DNA from: JACJWR01 sp963842975
Lineage (GTDB): Bacteria > Actinomycetota > Actinomycetes > S36-B12 > UBA10799
NCBI GenBank assembly: GCA_963842975.1
Contig: CAWJIH010000004.1
Coordinates: 310,001-374,000, forward strand
Reading direction: 5' to 3'
DNA: 64,000 bases
The notes under the pieces are model-generated. The model did not search any database and was not told where the DNA came from. It saw only the letters and a program-made list of their open reading frames with translations. Position numbers and translations under genes: made by a program. This document shows positions 26,789-35,564 of this stretch, piece after piece (the first letter of the stretch is position 1; every line of letters starts with the position of its first letter).

Positions 26789-27804
26789 CCGGGCAGATCG
26801 AAGCAGGCAATTGCGCCGGCGGTGAGGCTACCCAGCCAGACCGTTCCGTGGTGCTCGCGCACGCCGGTGGAGACGCCGAACACCGCGTCTTCGGCGGCGA
26901 AGGCCGAATCGACGGCGTCGCGGTCCGGATCGATGGCCACCACGTGAATGAGGTGGGCAGGTTTCGGCTGGGCACGTTCGGGCAGCGCCCACACCAGCGT
27001 GCGCAGCTTGGGAGAACGTGGGGCCAGGGCATCCAACAGGGGGTTCCGCGGGCTTGCGATTGCCACCCAGATCCGTCCGTCGGTGCCTAAGGAGAGGTTG
27101 TCCGGAAACCCTGGTAGCGCCGGTGTGAGCACCTCCCGTTGGCCTGCGCGGACACCAGTGAGATGCAGCTTGCCGACGCTGTAGTTGCCGGTTTCGGCGA
27201 AGTAGAGTGCATCCTCGGTGCGCGTCAAAGCCACGCCGTTGGCGAACTGCAGACCCTCGATGACCGTCTCGCACGTGCCATCGGGATCACGGCGGATCAG
27301 CCGCCCGGTGCCCGAGTGCTCGATGATGTCGGCCTTCCAAAAGTCCAGATCGAAACGGGCCGACGAGTCGGTGAACCAGACGGTGCCGTCGGCGGCCACT
27401 GCGGCGTTGTTGCAGATGCGCACCGGTCGGTGGTCCACCGTACGAGTCAGGACTGTGAGCCGGCCGTCGGTGAAGGTGGCCGGTGGACCGGTGTCCGCGA
27501 CCTCCGCTGCGAGCAGGCCGCGATAGGCGTCGCAGATGAGCAGTCTGCCGTCGGGCAGCCACTCCAAACCCATCGGCCGACCGCCGGTCTCGGCCAACTG
27601 CCGGATTCGCCCCGTGGTGGGATCGAATCGCAGCACCCGGCCGTCATCCAGGCCGGTGATCACCCGGTTGGAGTCGTCGACCAGCACATCTTCAGGTCCG
27701 GTGCCGGGCATCGGGAACACTCGTAGATCGGCGATCGGCGCGGAACGGTCTGGACCCTTCGCCGGCGGGGTCCATACCACCGGCTTGATTCGAGGATTGG
27801 CCAT
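26785..27804 (-). CDS. Strictosidine synthase-like / SMP-30-type beta-propeller
   Basis: A 339-residue six-bladed propeller protein. Features typical of the strictosidine-synthase-like family are PEDVLVDDSNRVITGLDDGR, GLEWLPDGRLLICDAYRGLL, RICNNAAVAADGTVWFTDSS and LQFANGVALTRTEDALYFAE. Bacterial members are thought to be lactonases or esterases; the substrate is unknown. There is no signal peptide. The start at ATG 27804 (CACTCT 7 nt upstream) is preferred to GTG 27810. It sits 21 nt downstream of fbiB on the same strand and could be in the F420 operon, but a function in that pathway is not implied by the family. Confidence 0.82.
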   Translation of the reverse strand: MANPRIKPVVWTPPAKGPDRSAPIADLRVFPMPGTGPEDVLVDDSNRVITGLDDGRVLRFDPTTGRIRQLAETGGRPMGLEWLPDGRLLICDAYRGLLAAEVADTGPPATFTDGRLTVLTRTVDHRPVRICNNAAVAADGTVWFTDSSARFDLDFWKADIIEHSGTGRLIRRDPDGTCETVIEGLQFANGVALTRTEDALYFAETGNYSVGKLHLTGVRAGQREVLTPALPGFPDNLSLGTDGRIWVAIASPRNPLLDALAPRSPKLRTLVWALPERAQPKPAHLIHVVAIDPDRDAVDSAFAAEDAVFGVSTGVREHHGTVWLGSLTAGAIACFDLPG

Positions 27805-27825
27805 GCGCACAAGAGTGGCAGATCC

Positions 27826-29211
27826 TCACAACTCGAAGATGAATTCGGCTGGATCCCGGGGCTGCCGGTGCGGCGGGTCGGCGGCCGGGTAACCCACCGC
27901 GATCGCGCCGAGTGGTTGCCATGATGCAGGGACGTCGAGCACGGCGTGCACGACCTCGGGGCAAAACATGGTCGAGGAGATCCAGGCCGAACCCAGACCG
28001 TGCGCAGCCAGCGTCACCAATGAGTTTTGCACTGCAGCGCCCGCCGCGACCAGGAAGAGATCACGTTCGTAGCCGTTTCGCGCCGGGTCCGGGTAGCGAT
28101 GGGCTGCGGTGAGGTCGCTGAAGGGTAGAACCACGGCGGGGGCGTGCCACAGGATGTCGCCGCGGCGCACGCGTCGAGCTATGGCGTCGTCGTCGTAGCC
28201 GTCCACGTTGCGCAGATCGGACTGCCATTGTTCGCGCATTGCCTGCAGTAGCTGCGCCCGAGTGTCAGGGCGGGGGAGGACGAAGCGCCACGGGGTGCTG
28301 TGATGCGGGCTGGGTGCGGTGATGGCGGCGGCGATGGCAGTTCGCAACACCTCCGGCGGTACTGTCCGATCCGGATCAAATCGGCGCACGGTGCGCCGAC
28401 CGGCAACGGCGGTGCGCGCCCCCGCTGCACGCGCCTCGGCGGTGCCCAGGCTGAACAGGTCTGATTCGACCGGTCGGATCACCGTGGCCGCGTCGGGGGC
28501 CTCCGGCGTCACCCAGCGTGACGCCCCGCGGATCGCGGCGGCCGGGATCATCGAAGACTTCGGCCGCACCAAATCGGCGGCGGCGGCCAACTGGTCGACG
28601 ATGGCGACCACGGTCGCAGTTAGCGGCTTGCCCCAGGCGTCAGCGGCACCGCGCAGGTCCGCCAGCGGGAGCACCCCGGAACTACCAACGGCGAAATCCA
28701 CCACACCTTCCCGCCACGGTCGGCCAGCGGTGTCGGTGATGATCACGCCGAGTTGGGCAAGGCCCAGGCGCTGGCTCAGCGCTACTCGCAGCCGCACGGC
28801 GGAGGCGTTGGAATCCTCCGGCAGCAGCACCACAGTTCCGTCGTCGGTGTTGGACTCGTCGACTCCGGCGGCTGCTAGGACGAATCCCTGCCGCGTGCGA
28901 ACGATCCGGGTGCTGCCGCCGGGATGCTCGCGCCGAGCAACCTCGGCCACCGACTCCGAATCGATTGCGGCCTCCCGACTTGTGGCGCGCCGGATTCTGC
29001 CCTCCGCCTTGGCGACGACCTTGCTGCTCACTGCCACGATGTCGCCGTCGCGCAGCCCCCGTTGACCATCAGGCCATTCGGTCCTCGCCAGCGACGCTGC
29101 AAGCATCGCGCTCAAATCGTCGCCGCGCCGAACCGGGCCGATTCCGGTTGCCGGTGACACTTGCAGGGTTGGCGGGCCTGCTTCGGTCGCGCCGGTTCGG
29201 CCTTCAGCCAC
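27826..29211 (-). CDS. fbiB: Coenzyme F420:L-glutamate ligase, FbiB (CofE + nitroreductase domain)
   Basis: F420 biosynthesis enzyme that adds the glutamate tail to F420-0 with GTP; in mycobacteria its second domain reduces dehydro-F420-0 with FMNH2. About 461 residues. The N-terminal CofE domain contains GDDLSAMLAA, LRDGDIVAVSSKVVAKAEGR, ITDTAGRPWREG and FSLGTAEARAAG. The C-terminal nitroreductase domain begins at RRTVRRFDPDRTVPPEVLR, with TAPSPHHSTPWRFVL and HGLGSAWISSTMF. I chose GTG 29211, which overlaps the fbiA stop (GTGGCTGA) and gives an N-terminus like the mycobacterial one; ATG 29238 is the alternative. It is translationally coupled to fbiA. Confidence 0.93.
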   Translation of the reverse strand: MAEGRTGATEAGPPTLQVSPATGIGPVRRGDDLSAMLAASLARTEWPDGQRGLRDGDIVAVSSKVVAKAEGRIRRATSREAAIDSESVAEVARREHPGGSTRIVRTRQGFVLAAAGVDESNTDDGTVVLLPEDSNASAVRLRVALSQRLGLAQLGVIITDTAGRPWREGVVDFAVGSSGVLPLADLRGAADAWGKPLTATVVAIVDQLAAAADLVRPKSSMIPAAAIRGASRWVTPEAPDAATVIRPVESDLFSLGTAEARAAGARTAVAGRRTVRRFDPDRTVPPEVLRTAIAAAITAPSPHHSTPWRFVLPRPDTRAQLLQAMREQWQSDLRNVDGYDDDAIARRVRRGDILWHAPAVVLPFSDLTAAHRYPDPARNGYERDLFLVAAGAAVQNSLVTLAAHGLGSAWISSTMFCPEVVHAVLDVPASWQPLGAIAVGYPAADPPHRQPRDPAEFIFEL

Positions 29212-30199
29212 GCTGGTCGACCTCGGCAGCGAGGGCAAGCAGTTCTTCAGCGACGGCAGCGGCCGCCGCTGGATCGGTCATGAGGGTCGGGACGCTGCGC
29301 GCCTCCATCCCAAGGGCGCGGACCCGGTCGACTCCGGATGCGTCGGCGTCATCCAGCAGCCAGCCGTCCAGGATTCCGGCTGGCCGGGCGCCGTAGTGGG
29401 CCGCGACTCCCGCGGCCGAGGTTTCGACTCCGATGGCGGTGAGGCAGGCATCAGCCATACCTCGCACCGGCCGGCCGGAGACGATGCCGGACACGCCCAC
29501 CACCGGTGCGGGTGTGGACTGCAGGGCCTGGCGAATCTCGCCAACAGCGAGGATTGCGCCGATGGACACCACTGGATTCGACGGCGGCAGCAGCACCGCG
29601 TCGGCGTTCTGGATTGCCTCCACTACCCCCGGTGCAGGGGTAGCGCGCTCAGCTCCGACCATCACGAAATCCGAAGCCGGCAGGGAGGCTCGGTAGCGCA
29701 CCCACCACTCCTGAAAATGGATCGCGCGCCGGTCGGCACCCTCACCCACCACCACATGTGTCTCCACCCGATCATCGGTGGCTGGTAGCAGCGTCACGCC
29801 CGGGTTCCAGCGGGCGCACAGCGCGGCGGTAACAGCCGATAGCGGATAGCCGGCAGACAGCATCTGGGTGCGCACCAAGTGGGTGGCAAGGTCGCGGTCG
29901 CCGAGGCCGAACCAGTCGGGTTGGGCCCCATAGGCGGCGAGTTCCTCGGCGGCGTGAAAAGTCTCATCAGCTCGCCCCCAGCCACGCTTTTCGTCTGCGC
30001 CGCCACCGAGGGTGTACATCACGGTGTCGAGGTCTGGGCAGACCCGCAGGCCGAACAGCCAGATGTCGTCGCCGGTGTTGCCGATCACGGTGATGTCGGC
30101 GTTCGGGCGGGCCCGCAGGAGGCCCTGGAGAAACCGGGCTCCGCCGATGCCGCCGGCGAGGACGGTTAACGCGGCACTGGGAGAGTTCGCCTGATCCAT
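29204..30199 (-). CDS. fbiA: Phosphoenolpyruvyl/2-phospho-L-lactate transferase, FbiA/CofD
   Basis: Transfers the (enol)phospho-lactyl group from its GPPG/LPPG donor to the deazaflavin Fo, forming (dehydro-)F420-0 in the cytosol. The 331-residue protein has VLAGGIGGARFLQGLL for donor binding, VIGNTGDDIWLFGLRVCPDL with DTVMYTL, FGLGDRDLATHLVRT, LPATDDRVETHV, IHFQEWWVRY and PPSNPVVSIG, all hallmarks of CofD. It is the first gene of a minus-strand operon with fbiB and diverges from fbiC with a 42-nt gap between starts. GACAAT lies 6 nt before its ATG. Confidence 0.95.
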   Translation of the reverse strand: MDQANSPSAALTVLAGGIGGARFLQGLLRARPNADITVIGNTGDDIWLFGLRVCPDLDTVMYTLGGGADEKRGWGRADETFHAAEELAAYGAQPDWFGLGDRDLATHLVRTQMLSAGYPLSAVTAALCARWNPGVTLLPATDDRVETHVVVGEGADRRAIHFQEWWVRYRASLPASDFVMVGAERATPAPGVVEAIQNADAVLLPPSNPVVSIGAILAVGEIRQALQSTPAPVVGVSGIVSGRPVRGMADACLTAIGVETSAAGVAAHYGARPAGILDGWLLDDADASGVDRVRALGMEARSVPTLMTDPAAAAAVAEELLALAAEVDQRG

Positions 30200-30228
30200 T
30201 CGGTGATTGTCCCAGCACTGCCGGTGCG

Positions 30229-30234
30229 TAGGCT
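30229..30234 (+). promoter_or_regulatory. -10 hexamer TAGGCT, leaderless start of fbiC
   Basis: TAGGCT, then seven bases, then GTG 30242. The minus-strand fbiA start lies only 42 nt away, so one short region serves both F420 transcripts. Confidence 0.5.
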
Positions 30235-30241
30235 GGAGGGC

Positions 30242-32842
30242 GTGGCATCGGCGTACCCTCCCACGGCGATTCGAAGGGTGTTGACCCGCGCGGAGCGTGG
30301 CGCGATGTTGAACGTGGACGAAATCGTGGTGTTGCTCGGCCTGCGTGGCGAAGCGCTAGCGGACGCAATGGGGTTGGCGTCCGACTGGCGCGACCGCGGA
30401 CTGGCGGAGGTCCACCGGCCCGGGGTGGTCACCTACTCGCCGAAAGTGTTCATCCCCCTGACCCGACTGTGCCGTGACCGTTGCGGGTATTGCACTTTCG
30501 CCGCCGATCCGGCTGAATTGCGCCGCACCGGCGAGGGATATTTCCTTACGCTTGACGAGGTCGTCGGGATTGCTCGTGAGGGTGCTGGGCTGGGTTGCGC
30601 CGAGGCGCTGTTCACCCTTGGCGATCGGCCCGAGTCGCGCTGGCCGGCAGCTCGCGATTGGCTGGCGGAGGCCGGCTATGACTCCACCCTCGGATATGTG
30701 CGCGCTGCGGCGATCCGAGTGCTGGAGGAGACCGGACTACTCCCGCACCTGAACCCCGGGGTGATGACGTGGTCGGAGTTGCAGCGTCTGCGGCCGGTGG
30801 CTCCAAGCATGGGGATGATGCTGGAAACCACCTCCGAACGGATCTTCCGCACCCCAGGGGCCGCGCATTACGGGTCGCCGGATAAGGATCCCGCAGTCCG
30901 CCTTCGGGTGCTCAATGAGGCGGGTCGGGCGAATATCCCATTCACCTCCGGGCTGCTGGTGGGAATCGGGGAGACCGACGCCGAACTAGCCCAGTCGATG
31001 CTGGCGCTGCGTTCGGTGGCACGGGAATTCAGGCATGTGCAAGAGGTCATCATCCAGAACTTCCGGGCCAAAGCCGACACTGCCATGCGAACAACCGACG
31101 ACCTTGACCATGACGCGTATCTGGCTGCGCTGACCGCAGCGCGCCTCGTCTTTGGTCCCGGCATGCGCATCCAGGCACCGCCCAACCTGTCCGACCCGGA
31201 GCAGTTACCCCGCCTCCTGGCCGCTGGTGTGGACGACTTCGGCGGGGTGAGCCCGTTGACTCCGGATCATGTCAACCCGGAGCGCCCGTGGCCGGAGGTC
31301 GCGGTGCTAGCCGATGCCTGCGCGGCCGCGGGGCTGACGCTGCGGCCGCGGCTGGCGGTGCAACCCGAATACGTGACCGGCGATCGCGAGCGTTGGATCG
31401 ATCCTCGGCTGCAGCCGCACGTTTTGGCGCTCGCTGGCGACGATGGTCTGCTGCGACCGGGCGCGCGCCCGCAGGGCATCAGGTGGCAGGAGCCAGACGA
31501 CTACCAAGAATTCGCTGCCAGCGTGTCCACCGGTCGGGTGGAGTTGGCTCACACCATCGACACCGAAGGCCGGCGCTCACAGCAGCGAGACGACTTCGCG
31601 TTGGTGTACGGCGATTGGGAGGCGGTGGCGGCCAGGGTCCAACCGCAACTGCCAGCCGCCACCTCATCGGCGCAGGACGCGGCCAAGCGGGAGCGCCGCA
31701 GTGGGCCGTCGGTGCGCTTGTCGCCGGAGGTTGCCGCAGCCCTTCGATTGGCGGAGCGCGATCCGGCGCTGCTGGCTTCGCCCGAGCACGCGTCGGCAGC
31801 CGTCGCGTTGGCTTCGGCCGAGGACGCCGACTTGGCCGCGACGGTGGAGTTGGCTGATCAACTGCGCCAAGACGCGGTGGGCGATGTGGTTACCTACGTG
31901 GTCAATCGCAACATCAACTTCACCAATGTGTGCTACACCGGATGCCGTTTCTGCGCTTTCGCGCAGCGGGAATCCGATCTAGACGCCTTCACCTTGCCAC
32001 TGCCGGAGGTCGGGCGCCGGGTGGACGAAGCGGTGCTTGCTGGGGCCACCGAGATTTGTATGCAAGGGGGCATCCACCCGAAGTTGCCGGGCAGCGCGTA
32101 TTTCGATCTGGTGGCCGAAGTCAAGAAGCGACCGGTGCACTTGCACGCATTCAGCCCGATGGAAGTGGTCAACGGCGCCAATCGCGCGGGCATGAGCATC
32201 CGGGAGTGGCTGGTCAATGCCAAGGATGCGGGCCTGGATTCGATCCCCGGCACCGCCGCGGAAATCCTCGACGATGACATCCGCTGGATCCTCACGAAGG
32301 GCAAACTGCCCACCGAGACTTGGCTTGAGGTGATCGGCACGGCTCACGAAGTGGGGTTACCGTCCTCGGCCACGATGATGTACGGCCATGTGGACGCCCC
32401 CGCCCATTGGGTGGCTCATCTGCGCACCTTGCGCCAGCAGCAGGAGAAATCCGGCGGCTTCACCGAGTTCGTCGGGTTGCCTTTCGTGCACCACAATTCG
32501 CCGATCTACCTCGCCGGGATCGCTCGACCGGGGCCAACCCGGCGGGACGACATCGCGGTTACCGGTCTTGCCCGAATCATGCTGCACGGGGCAATCGACA
32601 ACGTGCAGGTCTCGTGGGTCAAAGTCGGTCCCGCGGCGTGCGCGGAGTTGTTGGGTGCCGGAGCCAACGACGTCGGGGGAACGCTGATGGAGGAGACCAT
32701 CTCTCGGATGGCGGGGTCGGAACACGGATCCGCCATGACCGTTGAGGGGTTGCACGCCATCGCCGCGGCCGCGGGGCGCCCCGCGCGGGAACGCACCACC
32801 ACCTACGGATGGGCAGGTGCCGGAAGTGCCGAAGATGGTTAG
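30242..32842 (+). CDS. fbiC: FO synthase, fused CofG/CofH radical-SAM enzyme FbiC
   Basis: Makes the F420 chromophore Fo from tyrosine and the ribityl-diaminouracil intermediate of flavin synthesis, using two radical SAM domains on one 866-residue chain. The CofG half has the iron-sulfur motif CRDRCGYCTFA (Cys77, 81, 84). The CofH half has CYTGCRFCAFA (about residues 564-571). Other matches are FTLGDRPE, YVVNRNINFTNVCYTGC, EICMQGGIHPKLPG and SWVKVGPAACAELLGAGAND. GTG 30242 is chosen from the -10 box 7 nt upstream and because the chain then starts near the usual N-terminus. Having fbiC beside fbiAB is more compact than in Mycobacterium. Confidence 0.95.
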   Translation: MASAYPPTAIRRVLTRAERGAMLNVDEIVVLLGLRGEALADAMGLASDWRDRGLAEVHRPGVVTYSPKVFIPLTRLCRDRCGYCTFAADPAELRRTGEGYFLTLDEVVGIAREGAGLGCAEALFTLGDRPESRWPAARDWLAEAGYDSTLGYVRAAAIRVLEETGLLPHLNPGVMTWSELQRLRPVAPSMGMMLETTSERIFRTPGAAHYGSPDKDPAVRLRVLNEAGRANIPFTSGLLVGIGETDAELAQSMLALRSVAREFRHVQEVIIQNFRAKADTAMRTTDDLDHDAYLAALTAARLVFGPGMRIQAPPNLSDPEQLPRLLAAGVDDFGGVSPLTPDHVNPERPWPEVAVLADACAAAGLTLRPRLAVQPEYVTGDRERWIDPRLQPHVLALAGDDGLLRPGARPQGIRWQEPDDYQEFAASVSTGRVELAHTIDTEGRRSQQRDDFALVYGDWEAVAARVQPQLPAATSSAQDAAKRERRSGPSVRLSPEVAAALRLAERDPALLASPEHASAAVALASAEDADLAATVELADQLRQDAVGDVVTYVVNRNINFTNVCYTGCRFCAFAQRESDLDAFTLPLPEVGRRVDEAVLAGATEICMQGGIHPKLPGSAYFDLVAEVKKRPVHLHAFSPMEVVNGANRAGMSIREWLVNAKDAGLDSIPGTAAEILDDDIRWILTKGKLPTETWLEVIGTAHEVGLPSSATMMYGHVDAPAHWVAHLRTLRQQQEKSGGFTEFVGLPFVHHNSPIYLAGIARPGPTRRDDIAVTGLARIMLHGAIDNVQVSWVKVGPAACAELLGAGANDVGGTLMEETISRMAGSEHGSAMTVEGLHAIAAAAGRPARERTTTYGWAGAGSAEDG

Positions 32843-32867
32843 GAATTCTTTTATTACCACCTAGGGG

Positions 32868-32897
32868 TTGACTCTTTGGGTGCGACACGGGTGTAAT
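32868..32897 (+). promoter_or_regulatory. Candidate sigma-70-type promoter of whiB2
   Basis: TTGACT (32868-32873) and TGTAAT (32892-32897) are spaced by 18 nt, upstream of whiB2. This gene has a real leader of about 60 nt and a GGAAGGA ribosome binding site, unlike the leaderless genes around it. Confidence 0.45.
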
Positions 32898-32963
32898 TCC
32901 ACCAATGTCATTCACACCGGGCACTTCCCCCAAGGCCCCAGGGATCGCCCCGGAAGGAACCAG

Positions 32964-33221
32964 ATGAGCAACCTTGACGTTTTCCCACTTGACTACGCCG
33001 AAGAAATGTCGTGGCAGGAGCAGGCGCTCTGCGCGCAGACCGATCCCGAGGCGTTCTTCCCCGAGAAGGGTGGTTCCACTCGCGAGGCGAAGCGAGTCTG
33101 CCAATCGTGCGAGGTGCGCATGGAGTGCCTCGAATACGCGTTGGCCAACGACGAGCGCTTCGGCATCTGGGGTGGGCTCAGTGAGCGCGAACGGCGGCGG
33201 CTGAAGAAGCAATCCGCCTGA
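32964..33221 (+). CDS. whiB2: WhiB2/WhmD-type iron-sulfur transcriptional regulator
   Basis: An 85-residue WhiB-like protein holding a 4Fe-4S cluster. In mycobacteria and Streptomyces (WhmD/WhiB) this subtype is needed for septation. The four cluster cysteines are Cys23, Cys46, Cys49 and Cys55 (ALCAQTDPEAFFPEKGGSTR, then KRVCQSCEVRMECLEY), followed by the GIWGGLSERERRRLK turn and basic tail. The sequence matches WhiB2 more closely than other WhiB proteins. The start has GGAAGGA seven bases upstream. The neighbours (fbi genes, Rv3259-like, DUF3499, phosphomannomutase) are those of mycobacterial whiB2, which supports orthology. Confidence 0.93.
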   Translation: MSNLDVFPLDYAEEMSWQEQALCAQTDPEAFFPEKGGSTREAKRVCQSCEVRMECLEYALANDERFGIWGGLSERERRRLKKQSA

Positions 33222-33222
33222 G

Positions 33223-33609
33223 GTGTCGTTCCGCTCCGCGCGTGACCGGCACGGTCGGGGACTGCGAGGTCCGCTAAGTCCGGTCACCATGCCTCGTTCC
33301 GTCACCAGGCGGGAGGCGTTCGATCGGCGCGTGGCAAGGGCAGTCGTTCACCTCGCCAGTCATACCCCCCAGATCGCAGACATCGACATCGTCGTCGAGG
33401 ACGTACCGATCGTGAGTAGGCGCCTTGATCGTGCACCTCTCGGGAGGGTCGTGCGCCAAACCAACCCCACCCAACTCGTCTTGCACCGCCGGCCCATCGA
33501 ACAGACCGGCGCTGCGGACCCGCTGCTGCGCGATGTGTTGGCGGAGTTGGCTGCAGAGTGGCTCGGCTGCGAACCAGTCGAGGTTGATCCCCACTACCCG
33601 AGGGCATGA
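33223..33609 (+). CDS. Rv3259-like metallopeptidase-family protein, catalytic motif absent
   Basis: A 128-residue protein homologous, by position and sequence, to mycobacterial Rv3259 (the zincin-like family often annotated as metallopeptidase). It has the RGPLSP opening motif, ADIDIVVEDVPIVSRR, and LGRVVRQTNPTQLVLHRRPI. Where zincins have HExxH it reads DVLAELAAEWLG, with no histidines, so it should not be an active metallopeptidase. GTG 33223 lies one base after the whiB2 stop and keeps the RGPL motif, so I prefer it to the internal ATG. It is probably co-transcribed with whiB2. The function is unknown. Confidence 0.75.
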   Translation: MSFRSARDRHGRGLRGPLSPVTMPRSVTRREAFDRRVARAVVHLASHTPQIADIDIVVEDVPIVSRRLDRAPLGRVVRQTNPTQLVLHRRPIEQTGAADPLLRDVLAELAAEWLGCEPVEVDPHYPRA

Positions 33610-33693
33610 CCCGACTGGCGTTCGGCGATGCCGCGGTGGCAACCGGTCCCCGGCCACCGCGTGCCGGTCGGGCGGGTTGCCGGAGCCACGCGT

Positions 33694-33699
33694 TAGGGT
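33694..33699 (+). promoter_or_regulatory. -10 hexamer TAGGGT, leaderless start
   Basis: TAGGGT is followed by six bases and GTG 33706 of the DUF3499 gene. Confidence 0.5.
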
Positions 33700-33705
33700 T
33701 CGTGA

Positions 33706-34116
33706 GTGGCACCGCATCGATCATGTTCCAAGCCTTCCTGCAGTTCCCGGGCCGTGGCGACCCTCACCTACGTCTACAGCGAATGCACTGCAGTGCTTGG
33801 CCCCCTGGCAACAAGCGCGGACCCACATTGCTACGACCTTTGCGAGGTCCACGCCGAGCGCATGACCGTGCCCCGCGGGTGGGATGTGGTGCGGTTGGAC
33901 TTCAGCACGGACCAATTCGGCCCGACCATCGACGACCTCGAAGCCCTCGCCGACGCAGTCCGCGATGCAGCCCGTAACTCGACGGGCGGGTCCAGCTCGG
34001 CCGAAGTGATTGCCGAGGTTCCCTCTGGCACAGTGGAAGGCACCCGACGCGGTCACCTGCGCGTCCTCCGGCCGATGGACGATGCTGGCCCGGCCGCAGC
34101 GTCGCAGGACCGCTAA
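33706..34116 (+). CDS. DUF3499 protein
   Basis: A 136-residue actinobacterial DUF3499 protein, orthologue of mycobacterial Rv3258c. It begins with a cysteine pair (RSCSKPSCSSRAVATLTYVY), then TAVLGPLATSADPHCYDLCE and HAERMTVPRGWDVVRLD, the family's signature; the cysteines and histidines look like a small zinc site. The tail is variable and probably disordered. The function is unknown, but it always sits near the phosphomannomutase gene in actinobacteria as I recall. GTG 33706 is supported by TAGGGT 6 nt upstream. Confidence 0.88.
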   Translation: MAPHRSCSKPSCSSRAVATLTYVYSECTAVLGPLATSADPHCYDLCEVHAERMTVPRGWDVVRLDFSTDQFGPTIDDLEALADAVRDAARNSTGGSSSAEVIAEVPSGTVEGTRRGHLRVLRPMDDAGPAAASQDR

Positions 34117-34138
34117 ACCCTCGAAGCGGAAGACTGCC

Positions 34139-35554
34139 ATGCGCGCACTCGATGAAGTAATCAAGGCCTACGACGTCCGCGGGGTATACCCGGACCAGCT
34201 CGACGAGACACTCGCCGAACTCATCGGGACCGCCGCGGTGGAGGTGTTAGGTCTGCGGGTTGCCGACGGCGGCACTGGAACAATCATCGTCGGGCGCGAT
34301 ATGCGGCCGTCGGGGCCGTCCTTGGTGGAAGCGTTCGCGAAAGGCGCCACAGCTGCAGGTGTCGACGTGATCGACATCGGCCTGTGCAGCACCGACGGGC
34401 TTTACTTCGCCAGCGGTCGGCTTGGTCATGCCGGGGCGATGTTCACCGCCAGCCACAATCCCGCCGAGTACAACGGGATCAAGCTCTGCGCCCCAGGTGC
34501 GGTGCCGGTGGGCCGGGATTCGGGGCTAGCGGCCATCAGCGCGTTTTGCGCGGCAGCCCTCGCGGAGGTCGCTGCCGACGACACTGAGCCAGCGGCGGTG
34601 CAACCTGAGCAACAAGGCACTGTCACCCACGTGGATCTCCTCGCGGACTACGCGGAGTTCCTGCGCTCTCTCGTCCCCGGGCTGGACACCATCCGGACGT
34701 TGAAGATCGTGGTGGATGCCGGGAACGGCATGGCCGGGCTCACCGCGCCCGCGGTGTTCGGTTCGCTGCCGTTGGATGTCACCGAGATGTACTACGAACT
34801 CGACGGAAGTTTCCCCAATCACGAGGCAAATCCGATCGATCCGGCGAATCTGGTTGATCTGCAGGCCGCCGTGGTTGAGGTTGGCGCCGACCTCGGCTTG
34901 GCCTTCGACGGCGACGCCGACCGGTGCTTCGCGGTGGATCAGGATGGTCAACTCATCTCGCCGAGTGGTTTGACGGCGCTCATTGCGGTGCAGGAACTCA
35001 AACGTCATCCAGGTTCAGTGATCATCCACAACCTGATCACGTCGGCTGCGGTCCCGGAGATCATCGCTGAGCACGGCGGGACCCCGGTGCGCACTCGGGT
35101 GGGGCATTCCTTCATCAAGGCCACCATGGCCGAAACCTCGGCGGCTTTTGGCGGCGAGCACTCGGGACACTTTTATTTCCGCGACTTCTGGCGGGCGGAC
35201 TCGGGGATGTTGGCTGCGCTGAACCTGATCGCGGCCCTCGGCAACTCACCGGAGGGCACTGCGGTCTCCGGCCTCCTCGCCCCGTACGACCGCTATGTGG
35301 CAAGCGGTGAAATCAACTCGACGGTGACGGATGCGTTCGCGGCCACCGCCAGGGTGCGCGAGGCATTCGCCAGCGAGGCCACGAACGTCGATGAACTTGA
35401 CGGGCTCACCATGGGCGGTGACGGATGGTGGTTCAACGTCCGCCCCAGCAACACCGAACCTTTGCTGCGGCTCAATGTTGAGCACCGGGATGCCACCTCG
35501 ATGGCCCAGCTCCGGGACCGTGTGCTCTCGGTGATCCGGGCCGACAACGCCTAG
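34139..35554 (+). CDS. manB: Phosphomannomutase/phosphoglucomutase
   Basis: A 471-residue alpha-D-phosphohexomutase, interconverting mannose-6-phosphate and mannose-1-phosphate (and probably glucose phosphates) for GDP-mannose and glycan synthesis. The active-site phosphoserine loop is MFTASHNPAEYNGIK, the metal loop DGDADRCF, the sugar loop GGEHSGHFYFRDF and the phosphate-binding loop RPSNTEPLLRLN; all are intact. The start ATG 34139 has GGAAG upstream. It lies in one run with the Trm112-like, SIS and manA genes, the same order as the pmmA/Rv3256c/manA group of Mycobacterium. Confidence 0.94.
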   Translation: MRALDEVIKAYDVRGVYPDQLDETLAELIGTAAVEVLGLRVADGGTGTIIVGRDMRPSGPSLVEAFAKGATAAGVDVIDIGLCSTDGLYFASGRLGHAGAMFTASHNPAEYNGIKLCAPGAVPVGRDSGLAAISAFCAAALAEVAADDTEPAAVQPEQQGTVTHVDLLADYAEFLRSLVPGLDTIRTLKIVVDAGNGMAGLTAPAVFGSLPLDVTEMYYELDGSFPNHEANPIDPANLVDLQAAVVEVGADLGLAFDGDADRCFAVDQDGQLISPSGLTALIAVQELKRHPGSVIIHNLITSAAVPEIIAEHGGTPVRTRVGHSFIKATMAETSAAFGGEHSGHFYFRDFWRADSGMLAALNLIAALGNSPEGTAVSGLLAPYDRYVASGEINSTVTDAFAATARVREAFASEATNVDELDGLTMGGDGWWFNVRPSNTEPLLRLNVEHRDATSMAQLRDRVLSVIRADNA

Positions 35555-35557
35555 GCT
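35552..35557 (+). promoter_or_regulatory. -10 hexamer TAGGCT overlapping the manB stop
   Basis: The TAG of this hexamer is the manB stop codon. Seven bases separate it from ATG 35565, so an internal leaderless promoter may drive the downstream genes separately. Confidence 0.4.
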
Positions 35558-35564
35558 GGCCAAC

